Part shown: in pieces, positions 1 to 5,821 of the stretch
How the letters are laid out: each line of letters starts with the position of its first letter
How positions within the stretch are numbered: the first letter of the stretch is position 1
NCBI GenBank assembly: GCA_030612905.1
Contig: JAUWNA010000131.1
Coordinates: 1 to 6,215 of the forward strand
From: Promethearchaeota archaeon
GTDB taxonomy: Archaea; Asgardarchaeota; Lokiarchaeia; Sigyniarchaeales; SOKP01
Reading direction: 5' to 3'
Length of the DNA stretch: 6,215 nt
Position numbers and translations under genes: made by a program
The notes under the pieces: generated by a model
Databases searched by the model: none
What the model saw: only the letters and a program-made list of their open reading frames with translations
What the model was told of the DNA's origin: nothing

Positions 1-279
1 ATATAAAACCATGAATTTTTGTTATAAAATTTTTATTCCTATCTATAAACACTAAAAACTTATTTTTATTTATTTGTAAGTTTTATCAAAATTCTGATAT
101 TCGATTATAAATAATTTTTCTAAACTGAGTTGTTAATATCACAAAATAAATCATTTTAATAAAGCAAGACACTTTTTGCTTACACTTTTCTCCTATAACT
201 TATTGAAATAATTTAAAATAGTTTATAATAAAATACATTAATTTATATCAATAAATTATATACAAAACATCTTTAGGTT

Positions 280-409
280 TTGGAAAGTTTTGAATATATT
301 AATTATAGATTTGAAACTTATAAATTTATTCCAGTGTGGCAACAAAAGTGTAATGTTATGGAGATAATATGACGATAAGGGTGAAGCCTTAATTGAACCT
401 TTAAATTAA
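280..409 (+). other. Coding-like patch, possible gene remnant
   Basis: This is the least AT-rich part of the upstream spacer. A frame starting at TTG 280 runs 30 codons to a TGA at 370-372. Skipping one base at that TGA continues with DDKGEALIEPLN to a TAA at 407-409. The first part contains PVWQQKCNVMEII. I recognise no family. It could be a decayed gene end or a small structured RNA whose base composition merely resembles coding sequence. No start codon or ribosome-binding site supports it as an intact gene. Confidence 0.2.
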
Positions 410-440
410 CAAAAGATAAATTCAAAGAATTGTTTTTATA

Positions 441-470
441 ATATAATCGACATAAAAATGTTGATTATAT
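441..470. repeat. Inverted repeat, 13-bp stem with AAAA loop
   Basis: Bases 441-453 (ATATAATCGACAT) pair with 458-470 (ATGTTGATTATAT), closing a four-base AAAA loop at 454-457. All pairs are Watson-Crick except one G-T. The stem is longer than expected by chance, even in AT-rich DNA. It is not followed by a T tract on either strand, so it does not look like a simple terminator. It could be a protein-binding palindrome or part of a structured RNA; the role is unknown. Confidence 0.6.
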
Positions 471-542
471 AGAGTTGCTAACTAAATTTACCATTCATAT
501 TAATAGATTAAAATTTTAATCGAATAAGAAAAATTTTCAAAA

Positions 543-564
543 AAATCATCAATAAATCATCAAT
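543..564. repeat. Tandem duplication of an 11-mer
   Basis: The 11-mer aaatcatcaat occurs twice in direct succession (543-553 and 554-564) and trails into related aaataaatcaatc sequence. With two copies and no spacer this is not a CRISPR. It is probably slippage in AT-rich spacer DNA. Confidence 0.6.
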
Positions 565-800
565 AAAATAAAATAAATCAATCAAAGTATTAAATTAAAA
601 TTATTATCCAAACTTATAACAATATATAGGAAGTAGACTCATAGTTCAAGCTTAATTAAGATAATAAAACAATCTCAAATTCAAGATCATAGTTAGAAAT
701 AATCAATTTAACATTAATTCTAATCCATTAGTTGGATTTTACTTCTTTTAATAAGTTTATAATTAATTTTAGATCGATTGATAAAAAATTAAATAAGAAA

Positions 801-809
801 ATATTAAAT
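801..809 (+). promoter_or_regulatory. Possible TATA box of dnaG
   Basis: ATATTAAAT lies about 24 nt before the GTG start, which would give a leaderless transcript. The flanking DNA is so AT-rich that other candidates, for example tttataatt at 755-763, cannot be excluded. Confidence 0.3.
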
Positions 810-828
810 TAAAAAATTAAAAAAGGAA

Positions 829-2010
829 GTGATTAAGATTACACATAATACTGTAGATTTTACTACAAAGTATACTATCGAAGCGAAGTTTAAGATTAAA
901 GGCGTTGTCGAGAAATCAGACATCGTTGGAGCGATCTTTGGCCAAACTGAAGGACTTCTTTTAGATCTCGATTTGCGAGATCTTCAAAAGTCAGGTCGTA
1001 TAGGACGGATTGAGGTTGAAAATGAATCAAAGGAAGGAATTTCCGAAGGAATCATTAAAATCCCTTCTAGTCTTACTCGTAAAGAAACGGCTCTATTGGC
1101 GGCAACTATAGAAACTGTTTCGCGTGTTGGACCTTGTGAAGCTGAAATTCAATTAATAGAAATAAGAGATGTGAGAGAAGCTAAACGTAAACAAATAATT
1201 GAACGAGCGGCTGAACTATTAAAAGAATGGGATGAAAAATCTTTAGAACCAAGCGAAATAGAAGAACAAATCGATACGGATATAAAACTAGGAGAAATTA
1301 TCTCTTGGGGTCCAGAAAGCTTACCCGCCGGTCCTAACATTGACTCTAATTCAGAAGTAATACTCGTTGAAGGTCGAGCAGATGTATTAAACCTACTAAG
1401 GATAGGCGTTAAAAATACAGTTGCCGTACAAGGTACTCAAGTTCCTAAGTCGGTTATTAGTTTAACTAAGAAAAAAGAAAGCGTCATAGCTTTCTTGGAT
1501 GGGGATCGTGGAGGGACTATTATTTTAAATGAACTTTTGCAGGTTGCAAAGCTTGATTATGTAGCACGAGCACCAGAAGGTTACGAAGTAGAAGAACTTA
1601 CTCGCAAACAAATGATTAAATCTCTCCAAAATAAAAAGCCCGTAAGAGCCACACGTGGAACGAAGTTTATTGAGCGAAAAGAACATAATAAAAAGGAATC
1701 GCATTTACAAAGATTATTGAAGAAATTAAAAGTTAAAAATTACTCAATTATAGAAGAAAGCTTTGAGAAAATAGAGCCAGGCCATAGTATAGGGTTTAAT
1801 AAAAGCTTAGAGAAACTATTTGAAATCCCCGTTGGAGAAATCTTTGAAAAAATTAAAGATTTTAAAGGTGCACAATTTCTAATTATTGATGGCATCTTAA
1901 CGAAACGCCTGCTTTCACTTTTATTAAAATTGAAAATTAAATTTATCGCTTGTAAAAACAAGGAAGAAGATTTAAGAATACCGGAACAAATAATTGTTTT
2001 CTTCTTCTAA
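829..2010 (+). CDS. dnaG: Archaeal DnaG-type primase (Toprim protein)
   Basis: 393 residues, close to the usual archaeal DnaG length of about 400. The N-terminal region is characteristic: TTKY near residue 12, GVVEKSDIVGAIFGQTEGLL at 25-44 and GRIGRIEVE at 57-65. The Toprim domain follows at about 176-260, with the catalytic Glu in EGRADV (E181) and the metal-binding DGD at 224-226 (DGDRGG). A lysine-rich linker spans about 260-305, and a C-terminal domain with IIDGILTKRL at 352-361 is also typical of the family. Archaeal DnaG makes short RNA in vitro and is known to associate with the exosome, so it may act in RNA turnover as well as priming. It starts at GTG 829, since a stop at 805-807 closes the frame upstream. 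GGAA directly abuts the start and is too close to act as a normal ribosome-binding site. It is convergent with the gene downstream. Confidence 0.95.
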   Translation: MIKITHNTVDFTTKYTIEAKFKIKGVVEKSDIVGAIFGQTEGLLLDLDLRDLQKSGRIGRIEVENESKEGISEGIIKIPSSLTRKETALLAATIETVSRVGPCEAEIQLIEIRDVREAKRKQIIERAAELLKEWDEKSLEPSEIEEQIDTDIKLGEIISWGPESLPAGPNIDSNSEVILVEGRADVLNLLRIGVKNTVAVQGTQVPKSVISLTKKKESVIAFLDGDRGGTIILNELLQVAKLDYVARAPEGYEVEELTRKQMIKSLQNKKPVRATRGTKFIERKEHNKKESHLQRLLKKLKVKNYSIIEESFEKIEPGHSIGFNKSLEKLFEIPVGEIFEKIKDFKGAQFLIIDGILTKRLLSLLLKLKIKFIACKNKEEDLRIPEQIIVFFF

Positions 2011-2018
2011 AATTTCTA

Positions 2019-2027
2019 TTTTTTTTT
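2019..2027 (+). terminator. T9 tract terminator of dnaG
   Basis: Nine consecutive T begin nine bases after the dnaG stop codon, with no hairpin before them. Oligo-T tracts of this kind end archaeal transcription. It lies in the 42-bp gap between the convergent dnaG and osmC genes. Confidence 0.65.
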
Positions 2028-2052
2028 AAACATTGAATTATATAGGCTAATT

Positions 2053-2472
2053 TCAGATTTTATTACAATTGATGTTAATAGGCAAACCATCCGTGATTGA
2101 ATTTGAGACTATACAATATTCTCTAAACTTTTTGATACATAAATTGATATCTTCAGAAGAAGTGTTTTCTTCAGGTATAAATTTAATTTCAACATCCACT
2201 TTAGTTAACCTTAAAAGCAATTTAGGCCCTACATGAGATAATTTTCCATCTACCTCGATTTCAACGCTTTTAATCTTTACATTCCTTTTTTGTAGGCAGT
2301 ATATGAAGGTCGTCCCTAAACATCCACCTATTCCAATTAATAAATACTCGACTGAACTTGGACCTAAATCCGTACCGTGAAATGATGTAGGTTCGTCTAC
2401 GTTAAATTCATTAAATTGTCTCGCAGAAGCTTTAAAATGGAGATTTTCGGTATAATTTAACGATACTTTCAT
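2053..2472 (-). CDS. OsmC/Ohr-family thiol protein
   Basis: 139 residues from the chosen ATG, a typical OsmC length. The family signature is clear: GTDLGPSSVEYLLIGIGGC at 33-51 leads into the buried helix carrying the first cysteine (C51). The second conserved cysteine lies in EYCIVSNSI (C120). In OsmC/Ohr proteins this pair reduces organic hydroperoxides with dithiol reductants; many family members have no proven substrate, so the role here is probably, not surely, peroxide detoxification in the cytoplasm. An in-frame TTG at 2487 would add five residues. I prefer ATG 2472 because a TATA-like box starts exactly 30 nt before it, which suggests leaderless initiation there. It is last in the - strand series, 64 bp after secE, a place often taken by Spt5/NusG in archaea. 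Confidence 0.88.
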   Translation of the reverse strand: MKVSLNYTENLHFKASARQFNEFNVDEPTSFHGTDLGPSSVEYLLIGIGGCLGTTFIYCLQKRNVKIKSVEIEVDGKLSHVGPKLLLRLTKVDVEIKFIPEENTSSEDINLCIKKFREYCIVSNSITDGLPININCNKI

Positions 2473-2491
2473 AACAAAACAACTCAAAAAT

Positions 2492-2502
2492 AGATTATAT
2501 CT
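2492..2502 (-). promoter_or_regulatory. TATA-like promoter of the osmC-family gene
   Basis: On the - strand the box reads AGATATAATCT. Its first base is 30 nt before the A of ATG 2472, so transcription should start at or next to the start codon. The same AGATATAAT at the same distance precedes secE. The purine-rich gaaaagta just before it fits a BRE. Confidence 0.6.
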
Positions 2503-2536
2503 TACTTTTCAATAAATTAAGAAAATTTCATAATTG

Positions 2537-2785
2537 CTAACCTATTTGTAAGACGTCATTAATTACGGTCCAAATAATTTGAATTACAAAAGATATGCCT
2601 CCTAACAATAGTAATCCTATTCCACATATCTTAAATATTAAAAGGTATTCTTTCCTATCTGGTTTATTGGCAATTTTCATTATTCTTTTAGTATTTTGAA
2701 AAAAGACACCAAGACGTTCGTAGATACTTAATTTTTTACCTTTATCGTATTTAGAGTACTTTTCATAATGGGGATATTGTGACAT
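2537..2785 (-). CDS. secE: Protein translocase subunit SecE / Sec61-gamma
   Basis: 82 residues, small and with a single membrane span. An amphipathic stretch at about 21-40 (YERLGVFFQNTKRIMKIAN) is followed by the conserved KPDRKEY at 41-47. One hydrophobic helix follows at about 48-76 (IFKICGIGLLLLGG and onward), then a short tail. This matches the Sec61-gamma/SecE family, which clamps the SecY channel in the membrane. The first 20 residues are polar and rich in Tyr and Lys, which makes the protein longer than many archaeal SecE proteins (about 55-75). It lies downstream of ftsY by 71 bp, so targeting receptor and channel subunit are neighbours. Before the ATG the - strand repeats aaaacgg twice, ending ggaaaATG, and a TATA-like box starts 30 nt upstream. 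Confidence 0.92.
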   Translation of the reverse strand: MSQYPHYEKYSKYDKGKKLSIYERLGVFFQNTKRIMKIANKPDRKEYLLIFKICGIGLLLLGGISFVIQIIWTVINDVLQIG

Positions 2786-2804
2786 TTTCCGTTTTTCCGT
2801 TTTT

Positions 2805-2815
2805 AAATTATATCT
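2805..2815 (-). promoter_or_regulatory. TATA-like promoter of secE
   Basis: On the - strand the box reads AGATATAATTT. Its first base is 30 nt before the A of ATG 2785, the same nine-base core and spacing as for the osmC gene. This predicts a leaderless secE mRNA independent of ftsY. Confidence 0.6.
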
Positions 2816-2823
2816 AAATATGT

Positions 2824-2829
2824 AAAAAA
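2824..2829 (-). terminator. T6 tract after ftsY
   Basis: Six T on the - strand, 27 bases past the ftsY stop and before the secE TATA box. This would suit a weak oligo-T terminator separating the two transcription units. Confidence 0.35.
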
Positions 2830-2856
2830 TTTAATTATTGATTAAACTTTTGATTG

Positions 2857-3759
2857 TCATTCTTCGTTAATATCAAGAATGTTCGAAATGAACATTTCAC
2901 GATTAAATGGTTCTAAATCATCATATCCTTGTCCCGTTCCAATAAATAAAATAGGTTTTTTAGTTTCGTAAGATATTGATAACGCAGCACCACCCTTAGC
3001 GTCAGCATCTAATTTGGTTAGAATGTTTGCATCAATTCCTATGCTATTATTAAACTCTTTGGCTTGGTTTAACGCGTCATTTCCAGCAAGTGAATCTCCA
3101 ACAAATATGACTAAATCCGGTTCGGCAACTTTAACGATTTTTTGCATTTCTCTCATTAAATTTTTATTACTAACTTGTCTCCCCGCAGTATCAACTAATA
3201 CAACATTGATTTCTTTTGCTGTTGCGTGTTGTATTGCATCAAAAGCAACACTTGCAGGATCTGATTTATATTCATGTTTGATAACCCTAATTCCAACATT
3301 TTGCATATGGTAAGAGAGTTGTTCCAGAGCGCCGGCTCTGAAAGTGTCCGCAGCCGCAGCTACAGAAGATAAATTATTATTTTTTAAATAATAAGCTATT
3401 TTTGCAATTGTAGTCGTCTTCCCAGTCCCGTTAACACCTAAAAAAACTATAATATATGGCAAGTTTTTAGAATTTTTAATATTTATCTCATCCAATAAAT
3501 TTATGTCTTTTTCAGGCGTTAAAATGTCGGTAATTACTTCTTTTAGAACATCAAACAAAAATTTACTTTTTGACGACAATCGACCTATATCTGCGCCCTT
3601 AAGCGACTCTTTGATTTTGTCGCAGAGGACATCTGCGGTTTCGGTAGCTACATCATTTCCAATTAATAATAAATTCAGATCGTTTAAAGCGTCATCTAAA
3701 CTTTTGTCAGATAAAGATTTTTTAACGAAAATAGAGAAAACGTTACTTAATTTTTTCAT
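2857..3759 (-). CDS. ftsY: Signal recognition particle receptor FtsY (SRP GTPase)
   Basis: 300 residues made of an N domain (about 1-95) and a complete G domain, without the long acidic A domain of many bacterial FtsY. GTPase elements are in order: P-loop GVNGTGKTTT at 108-117, DTFRAGALEQL at 138-148, DTAGR at 190-194, GDSLAGNDA at 221-229, TKLD at 248-251 and the closing GTGQGYDDLEPF at 274-285, the last typical of FtsY rather than SRP54. It docks ribosome-SRP complexes at the membrane and hands the nascent chain to SecYE. Position supports this: prefoldin alpha is upstream and secE downstream. The start is fixed because an in-frame TAA (3762-3760) directly precedes ATG 3759. That stop closes a three-codon frame ATG-GCT-AAG starting at 3771. 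All catalytic motifs are intact. Confidence 0.97.
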   Translation of the reverse strand: MKKLSNVFSIFVKKSLSDKSLDDALNDLNLLLIGNDVATETADVLCDKIKESLKGADIGRLSSKSKFLFDVLKEVITDILTPEKDINLLDEINIKNSKNLPYIIVFLGVNGTGKTTTIAKIAYYLKNNNLSSVAAAADTFRAGALEQLSYHMQNVGIRVIKHEYKSDPASVAFDAIQHATAKEINVVLVDTAGRQVSNKNLMREMQKIVKVAEPDLVIFVGDSLAGNDALNQAKEFNNSIGIDANILTKLDADAKGGAALSISYETKKPILFIGTGQGYDDLEPFNREMFISNILDINEE

Positions 3760-3771
3760 TTACTTAGCCAT
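3760..3771 (-). other. Three-codon leader ORF (Met-Ala-Lys-stop) before ftsY
   Basis: On the - strand ATG GCT AAG TAA ends directly against the ftsY ATG, in the same frame. The nearest TATA-like box is about 26 nt before this first ATG, so a transcript could begin on it. It may be chance, or it may influence ftsY initiation by stop-and-restart. Confidence 0.3.
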
Positions 3772-3790
3772 GTGAATTGAAGATTAATAC

Positions 3791-3801
3791 TATTTTTAAA
3801 A
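3791..3801 (-). promoter_or_regulatory. TATA-like promoter of ftsY
   Basis: On the - strand TTTTAAAAATA lies in the 64-bp gap after the prefoldin gene. With the usual distance of about 25 nt the transcript would start near 3771, giving ftsY a leader of about 12 nt. AT-richness limits certainty. Confidence 0.4.
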
Positions 3802-3823
3802 TAAGTGAAAAACTCAAATTATA

Positions 3824-4240
3824 TTAACCCATTTTCGTTTTTCCTTGAAACATTTGGTTTAATCCTTGAAGGTTATAATCCAAGGTTTGAATTCTCTCTT
3901 GCAAAAACTTCAGTTGTTCGTTATGTTGTTTCATAAGTTTATCGATATATTCAATAGATTCTTCAATTGTTTTTTCAATTACGATATCTTGGGTAATAGA
4001 CACAAGAACTTTTTTTGTATCTTTAATAGATCCTTTTACACTCACTATACCACCAATCGGGATTAGAATCTCATCACTTTCATCTACACCATCTTTTAAA
4101 TTATCAAGAGTCCTTTTTGTAGTGTATAAATTTCCAAGAGATGCATTAACTATTTCAAATTGCCCTTGGAACATGTCTCGTTGTTCTTTAAGATACCTGA
4201 ATTGCTGTAATTGTTTTTCAAAATTTTGATTGTTTTCCAT
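3824..4240 (-). CDS. pfdA: Prefoldin subunit alpha (GimC alpha)
   Basis: 138 residues from ATG 4240, standard for the archaeal alpha subunit. A first coiled-coil helix spans about 5-50. The beta-hairpin core at about 57-88 contains ILIPIGGIVSVKGSI and is typical of alpha-type prefoldins. A second coiled coil runs from about 90 to 132. Two alpha and four beta subunits form the jellyfish-shaped prefoldin hexamer, which captures unfolded chains in the cytosol and passes them to the thermosome. An in-frame TTG at 4249 would add three residues (Met-Ile-Cys); I prefer the ATG because the family starts close to the first helix. The gene lies 27 bp after LX/L18Ae, the tightest junction in the cluster, so the two are probably cotranscribed. 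The order LX, prefoldin alpha, FtsY is widespread in archaea. Confidence 0.95.
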   Translation of the reverse strand: MENNQNFEKQLQQFRYLKEQRDMFQGQFEIVNASLGNLYTTKRTLDNLKDGVDESDEILIPIGGIVSVKGSIKDTKKVLVSITQDIVIEKTIEESIEYIDKLMKQHNEQLKFLQERIQTLDYNLQGLNQMFQGKTKMG

Positions 4241-4267
4241 ACAAATCAACTGTATGTGAGAAAGTTT

Positions 4268-4501
4268 TTATTGCGATAATTCGCGAACAAGATAATCCGT
4301 ACACTCTTCAAGAGAAATCTCTTTTATTTCTTGAATATTTATTTGTCTTCTCAAAATGCCTATCGATGTGACTCGACTAAGTACTTTTTCAAGAGCATTT
4401 TCTTCGTTCATGGCCCGTACTTCCTTTCGAAACAAATATTTTTTATGTTTTTTTCTGTAAGTACCTACAATCCTATAAATTTTAATCGATCGATCTGACA
4501 T
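4268..4501 (-). CDS. rpl18a: Ribosomal protein LX / L18Ae (eL20)
   Basis: 77 residues, the normal size of archaeal LX. The N-terminal strand IKIYRIVGTYRKKHKKYLFRK, the RAMNEENALEKVLSRVTS segment (about 29-46), and LRRQINIQEIKEI (about 50-62) correspond to the conserved pattern of one half of eukaryotic L18a. The protein is basic and binds the large subunit. It lies between aIF6 (101 bp upstream) and prefoldin alpha, as in many archaea. A TTTTAAAT element about 31 nt before the ATG may be its TATA box. An aggaa about 12 nt before the ATG is too distant for a standard ribosome-binding site. Confidence 0.93.
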   Translation of the reverse strand: MSDRSIKIYRIVGTYRKKHKKYLFRKEVRAMNEENALEKVLSRVTSIGILRRQINIQEIKEISLEECTDYLVRELSQ

Positions 4502-4528
4502 GAGTTATCAATTCCTATGTATCAACGA

Positions 4529-4536
4529 ATTTAAAA
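4529..4536 (-). promoter_or_regulatory. Possible TATA box of LX/L18Ae
   Basis: TTTTAAAT on the - strand, centred about 31 nt before ATG 4501, predicts a leader of only a few bases. It is a weak call in an AT-rich gap of 101 bp. Confidence 0.35.
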
Positions 4537-4602
4537 TTGATAATTATTTTAAAAATATTAAATTTTTGCTTTTTTATTATGTATTGGTCAGCACTAAAGA
4601 AT

Positions 4603-5283
4603 TTAGAGTTTTAGAACGTTTGTAAGTCTCATTAGTTCGGGTCCAGTAGATGCCATCCCAAAAATACCGCTCTGGTCGTTAACAATCGCTCCTGAGGAGA
4701 GATAAGGAATTCCTCGGTTAACGGTAGAGACATCCGTTTCATCTACTTTTAAAATTGTAGAAATAATTTCAACCTCTTCATCAGTTGCAAGAGGGTGAAC
4801 TAAACATCCATGGTTATTCGTTAAAGATATCGATCCGGGAAGATTGTTATTGACGAATTCGTAAACTATGGTCTCGACATTTAAAGTATCTTCAATCTGT
4901 TTTTTATAATCTTTTAAGAAAGAAGAAATTATTGCTCCTTTATCATTACATACAATTAAATTTCCAAAGGCGTTGTCTAAAGATTTGAGAATTCCTATCT
5001 TAAAATTAATATTCAGCTCATCTGAACACATATTTAACTTTTGAAGCTCATCGTCCCTAATTATATGGGGAACAATTATTCCATATTTATTACTTGCCGT
5101 ATATACGCCGATTAAATTAGAATTATTAATTGAAATGGGAAAAAATGGAACTTTAAACGCGCCTTCAATTTTCAGCATATCTGGTTTAATCAAAGTAGAT
5201 GGATATAAACCAAATGAATTATTGACTGCTAAATAAACCCCTATAGAGTTCTTCCCGAATATCTGGTATTTTAAAATCGTCAT
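4603..5283 (-). CDS. eif6: Translation initiation factor aIF6 (subunit anti-association factor)
   Basis: 226 residues, as expected for aIF6. The protein consists of similar repeats forming a five-fold pseudosymmetric pentein ring, seen here as recurring Asn/Asp-Gly segments: VCNDKGAI at 111-118, LTNNHGCLVHP at 154-164 and IVNDQSGIFG at 200-209. The C-terminal signature VNRGIPYLSSG (188-198) and STGPELMRL (212-220) are diagnostic. aIF6 binds the large ribosomal subunit and prevents its premature joining to the small subunit, and it is linked to subunit maturation. It fits its neighbours L31e and LX, both large-subunit proteins. A TATA-like box sits about 33 nt upstream of the ATG, so the leader should be about 8 nt. 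A 172-bp gap separates it from the BRCT gene. Confidence 0.96.
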   Translation of the reverse strand: MTILKYQIFGKNSIGVYLAVNNSFGLYPSTLIKPDMLKIEGAFKVPFFPISINNSNLIGVYTASNKYGIIVPHIIRDDELQKLNMCSDELNINFKIGILKSLDNAFGNLIVCNDKGAIISSFLKDYKKQIEDTLNVETIVYEFVNNNLPGSISLTNNHGCLVHPLATDEEVEIISTILKVDETDVSTVNRGIPYLSSGAIVNDQSGIFGMASTGPELMRLTNVLKL

Positions 5284-5310
5284 TTAACAAAACTAATAAA
5301 ATCTTTATGT

Positions 5311-5322
5311 GGAATATAAAGT
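5311..5322 (-). promoter_or_regulatory. TATA-like promoter of aIF6
   Basis: On the - strand ACTTTATATTCC carries TTTATATT (5320-5313), centred about 33 nt before ATG 5283. It stands out within the 172-bp gap and predicts a very short leader. Confidence 0.5.
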
Positions 5323-5439
5323 TTTAAACAATAAATATTTTATTAAAAATGGGTAAGTCTAATGAATCTACTAATAACCAATTAAAATTTCTGTTCTTAG
5401 TAAAACTCTATCCAGTATTTTAGTTAATATTTATTTAAT

Positions 5440-5446
5440 AAAAAAA
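5440..5446 (-). terminator. T7 tract after the BRCT gene
   Basis: Seven T on the - strand, nine bases beyond the stop codon of the BRCT gene and before a 172-bp gap with its own promoter. It is likely an archaeal oligo-T terminator. Confidence 0.55.
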
Positions 5447-5455
5447 TCAAAATGA

Positions 5456-5641
5456 TTATTCTACCATTTTTAAAAATTCTAATTCATCGATGAAAGTTAC
5501 ACCTAATTCTCTGGCTTTTTTCAATTTCTTAGATTTAACATCGGAGTTATTTGTAACTAAATACCATAAATCGTTTGAAATGGAGTCTCTTATAACTCCT
5601 CCCTTCTCAATCACTTTTAATTTTGCTTCTTCTTTATTCAT
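5456..5641 (-). CDS. Small stand-alone BRCT-domain protein, start uncertain
   Basis: From ATG 5641 the product is 61 residues. The sequence EEAKLKVIEKGGVIRDSIS followed by DLWYLVTNN, then KSKKLKKARELGV and a final EFLKMV, is the pattern of the BRCT domain as found at the end of NAD-dependent DNA ligases: the Gly-Gly turn, the buried hydrophobic strand, and the Lys-rich helix. BRCT domains bind proteins or phosphopeptides, often in DNA repair. The ATG start would omit the first beta strand. The same frame is open back to a TGA at 5701-5699 and there encodes IKFYFSGNLET, which is exactly the missing strand (family pattern F-x-F-S/T-G-x-L). No ATG, GTG or TTG lies in that extension. The partner protein and function are unknown, and a BRCT gene here is not part of the usual cluster. 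Confidence 0.72.
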   Translation of the reverse strand: MNKEEAKLKVIEKGGVIRDSISNDLWYLVTNNSDVKSKKLKKARELGVTFIDELEFLKMVE

Positions 5642-5702
5642 AGTTTCTAAATTTCCCGAAAAGTAGAATTTTATTAAAGTTAAATCAGCTATATTCGATC
5701 AT
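5642..5702 (-). other. In-frame BRCT extension and upstream ATG in another frame
   Basis: The BRCT frame continues upstream of 5641 for 19 codons and supplies the first BRCT strand, but has no standard start. An ATG at 5702-5700 follows directly after aaggaag and is 29 nt from the centre of a TATA box, yet reads ATG ATC GAA TAT AGC TGA. A one-base forward shift at that TGA (AGC, skip T, GAT) would join it to the full domain, giving a protein of about 81 residues. An assembly indel, a real mutation, recoding or an unusual start such as ATA could each explain this. Confidence 0.5.
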
Positions 5703-5726
5703 CTTCCTTAAGTGTTTAGTTTTGAA

Positions 5727-5735
5727 ATTTTATAA
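5727..5735 (-). promoter_or_regulatory. TATA-like promoter of the BRCT gene
   Basis: TTATAAAAT on the - strand, within a 120-bp gap after L31e, is centred about 29 nt before ATG 5702. The transcript should begin near 5705, which favours a start at or close to 5702 rather than at 5641. Confidence 0.5.
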
Positions 5736-5821
5736 CAAGAATATCAAACGAAGTAGCTTATAAAATTAAATGACTATTAACAATTTTTAATTTTTAGAAT
5801 AAAGATAATGAATTTGTAAAT

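Larger units (their letters stand above)
1..828. other. Long AT-rich intergenic region upstream of dnaG
   Basis: No open frame here has a plausible start, length or recognisable protein on either strand, and I see no tRNA, rRNA or CRISPR array. The stretch is almost entirely A and T, apart from a GC-richer patch at about 330-400. It contains a smaller hairpin at 162-181 (8 bp including one G-T pair, loop cact), a strong hairpin at 441-470 and a tandem 11-mer at 543-564. The last 80 bases should hold the dnaG promoter. Over 800 bp without a gene is long for an archaeon, so a decayed gene or an unrecognised small RNA remains possible. Confidence 0.6.

Noticed and set aside
332..400. Possible C/D box guide RNA in the GC-richer patch
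   Set aside because: atgacga is only a poor C-box match and no CTGA D box is present at a suitable distance.
543..564. Possible CRISPR seed from the repeated 11-mer
   Set aside because: There are only two adjoining copies with no spacers, and no cas genes in the window.
642..652. agttcaagctt, resembling a tRNA T-loop
   Set aside because: The loop does not end in the required C and no acceptor or anticodon stem can be paired around it.
1149..1961. Open frames on the - strand within dnaG (1149-1340, 1740-1961)
   Set aside because: They lie opposite conserved DnaG coding sequence and have low-complexity, unrecognisable products.
3014..3775. Open frames on the + strand across ftsY (3014-3313 and 3503-3775)
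   Set aside because: They are antisense to an intact FtsY with all GTPase motifs and show no recognisable protein of their own.
3866..4066. Open frame on the + strand across prefoldin alpha
   Set aside because: It is antisense to a clear prefoldin subunit, with a Phe/Asn-rich composition typical of shadow frames.
5349..5423. 24-codon + strand frame beginning MGKSNES in the BRCT-aIF6 gap, considered as L39e
   Set aside because: After the first residues it lacks the basic Arg/Lys-rich body and the terminal W-V pattern of L39e, and it stops too early.
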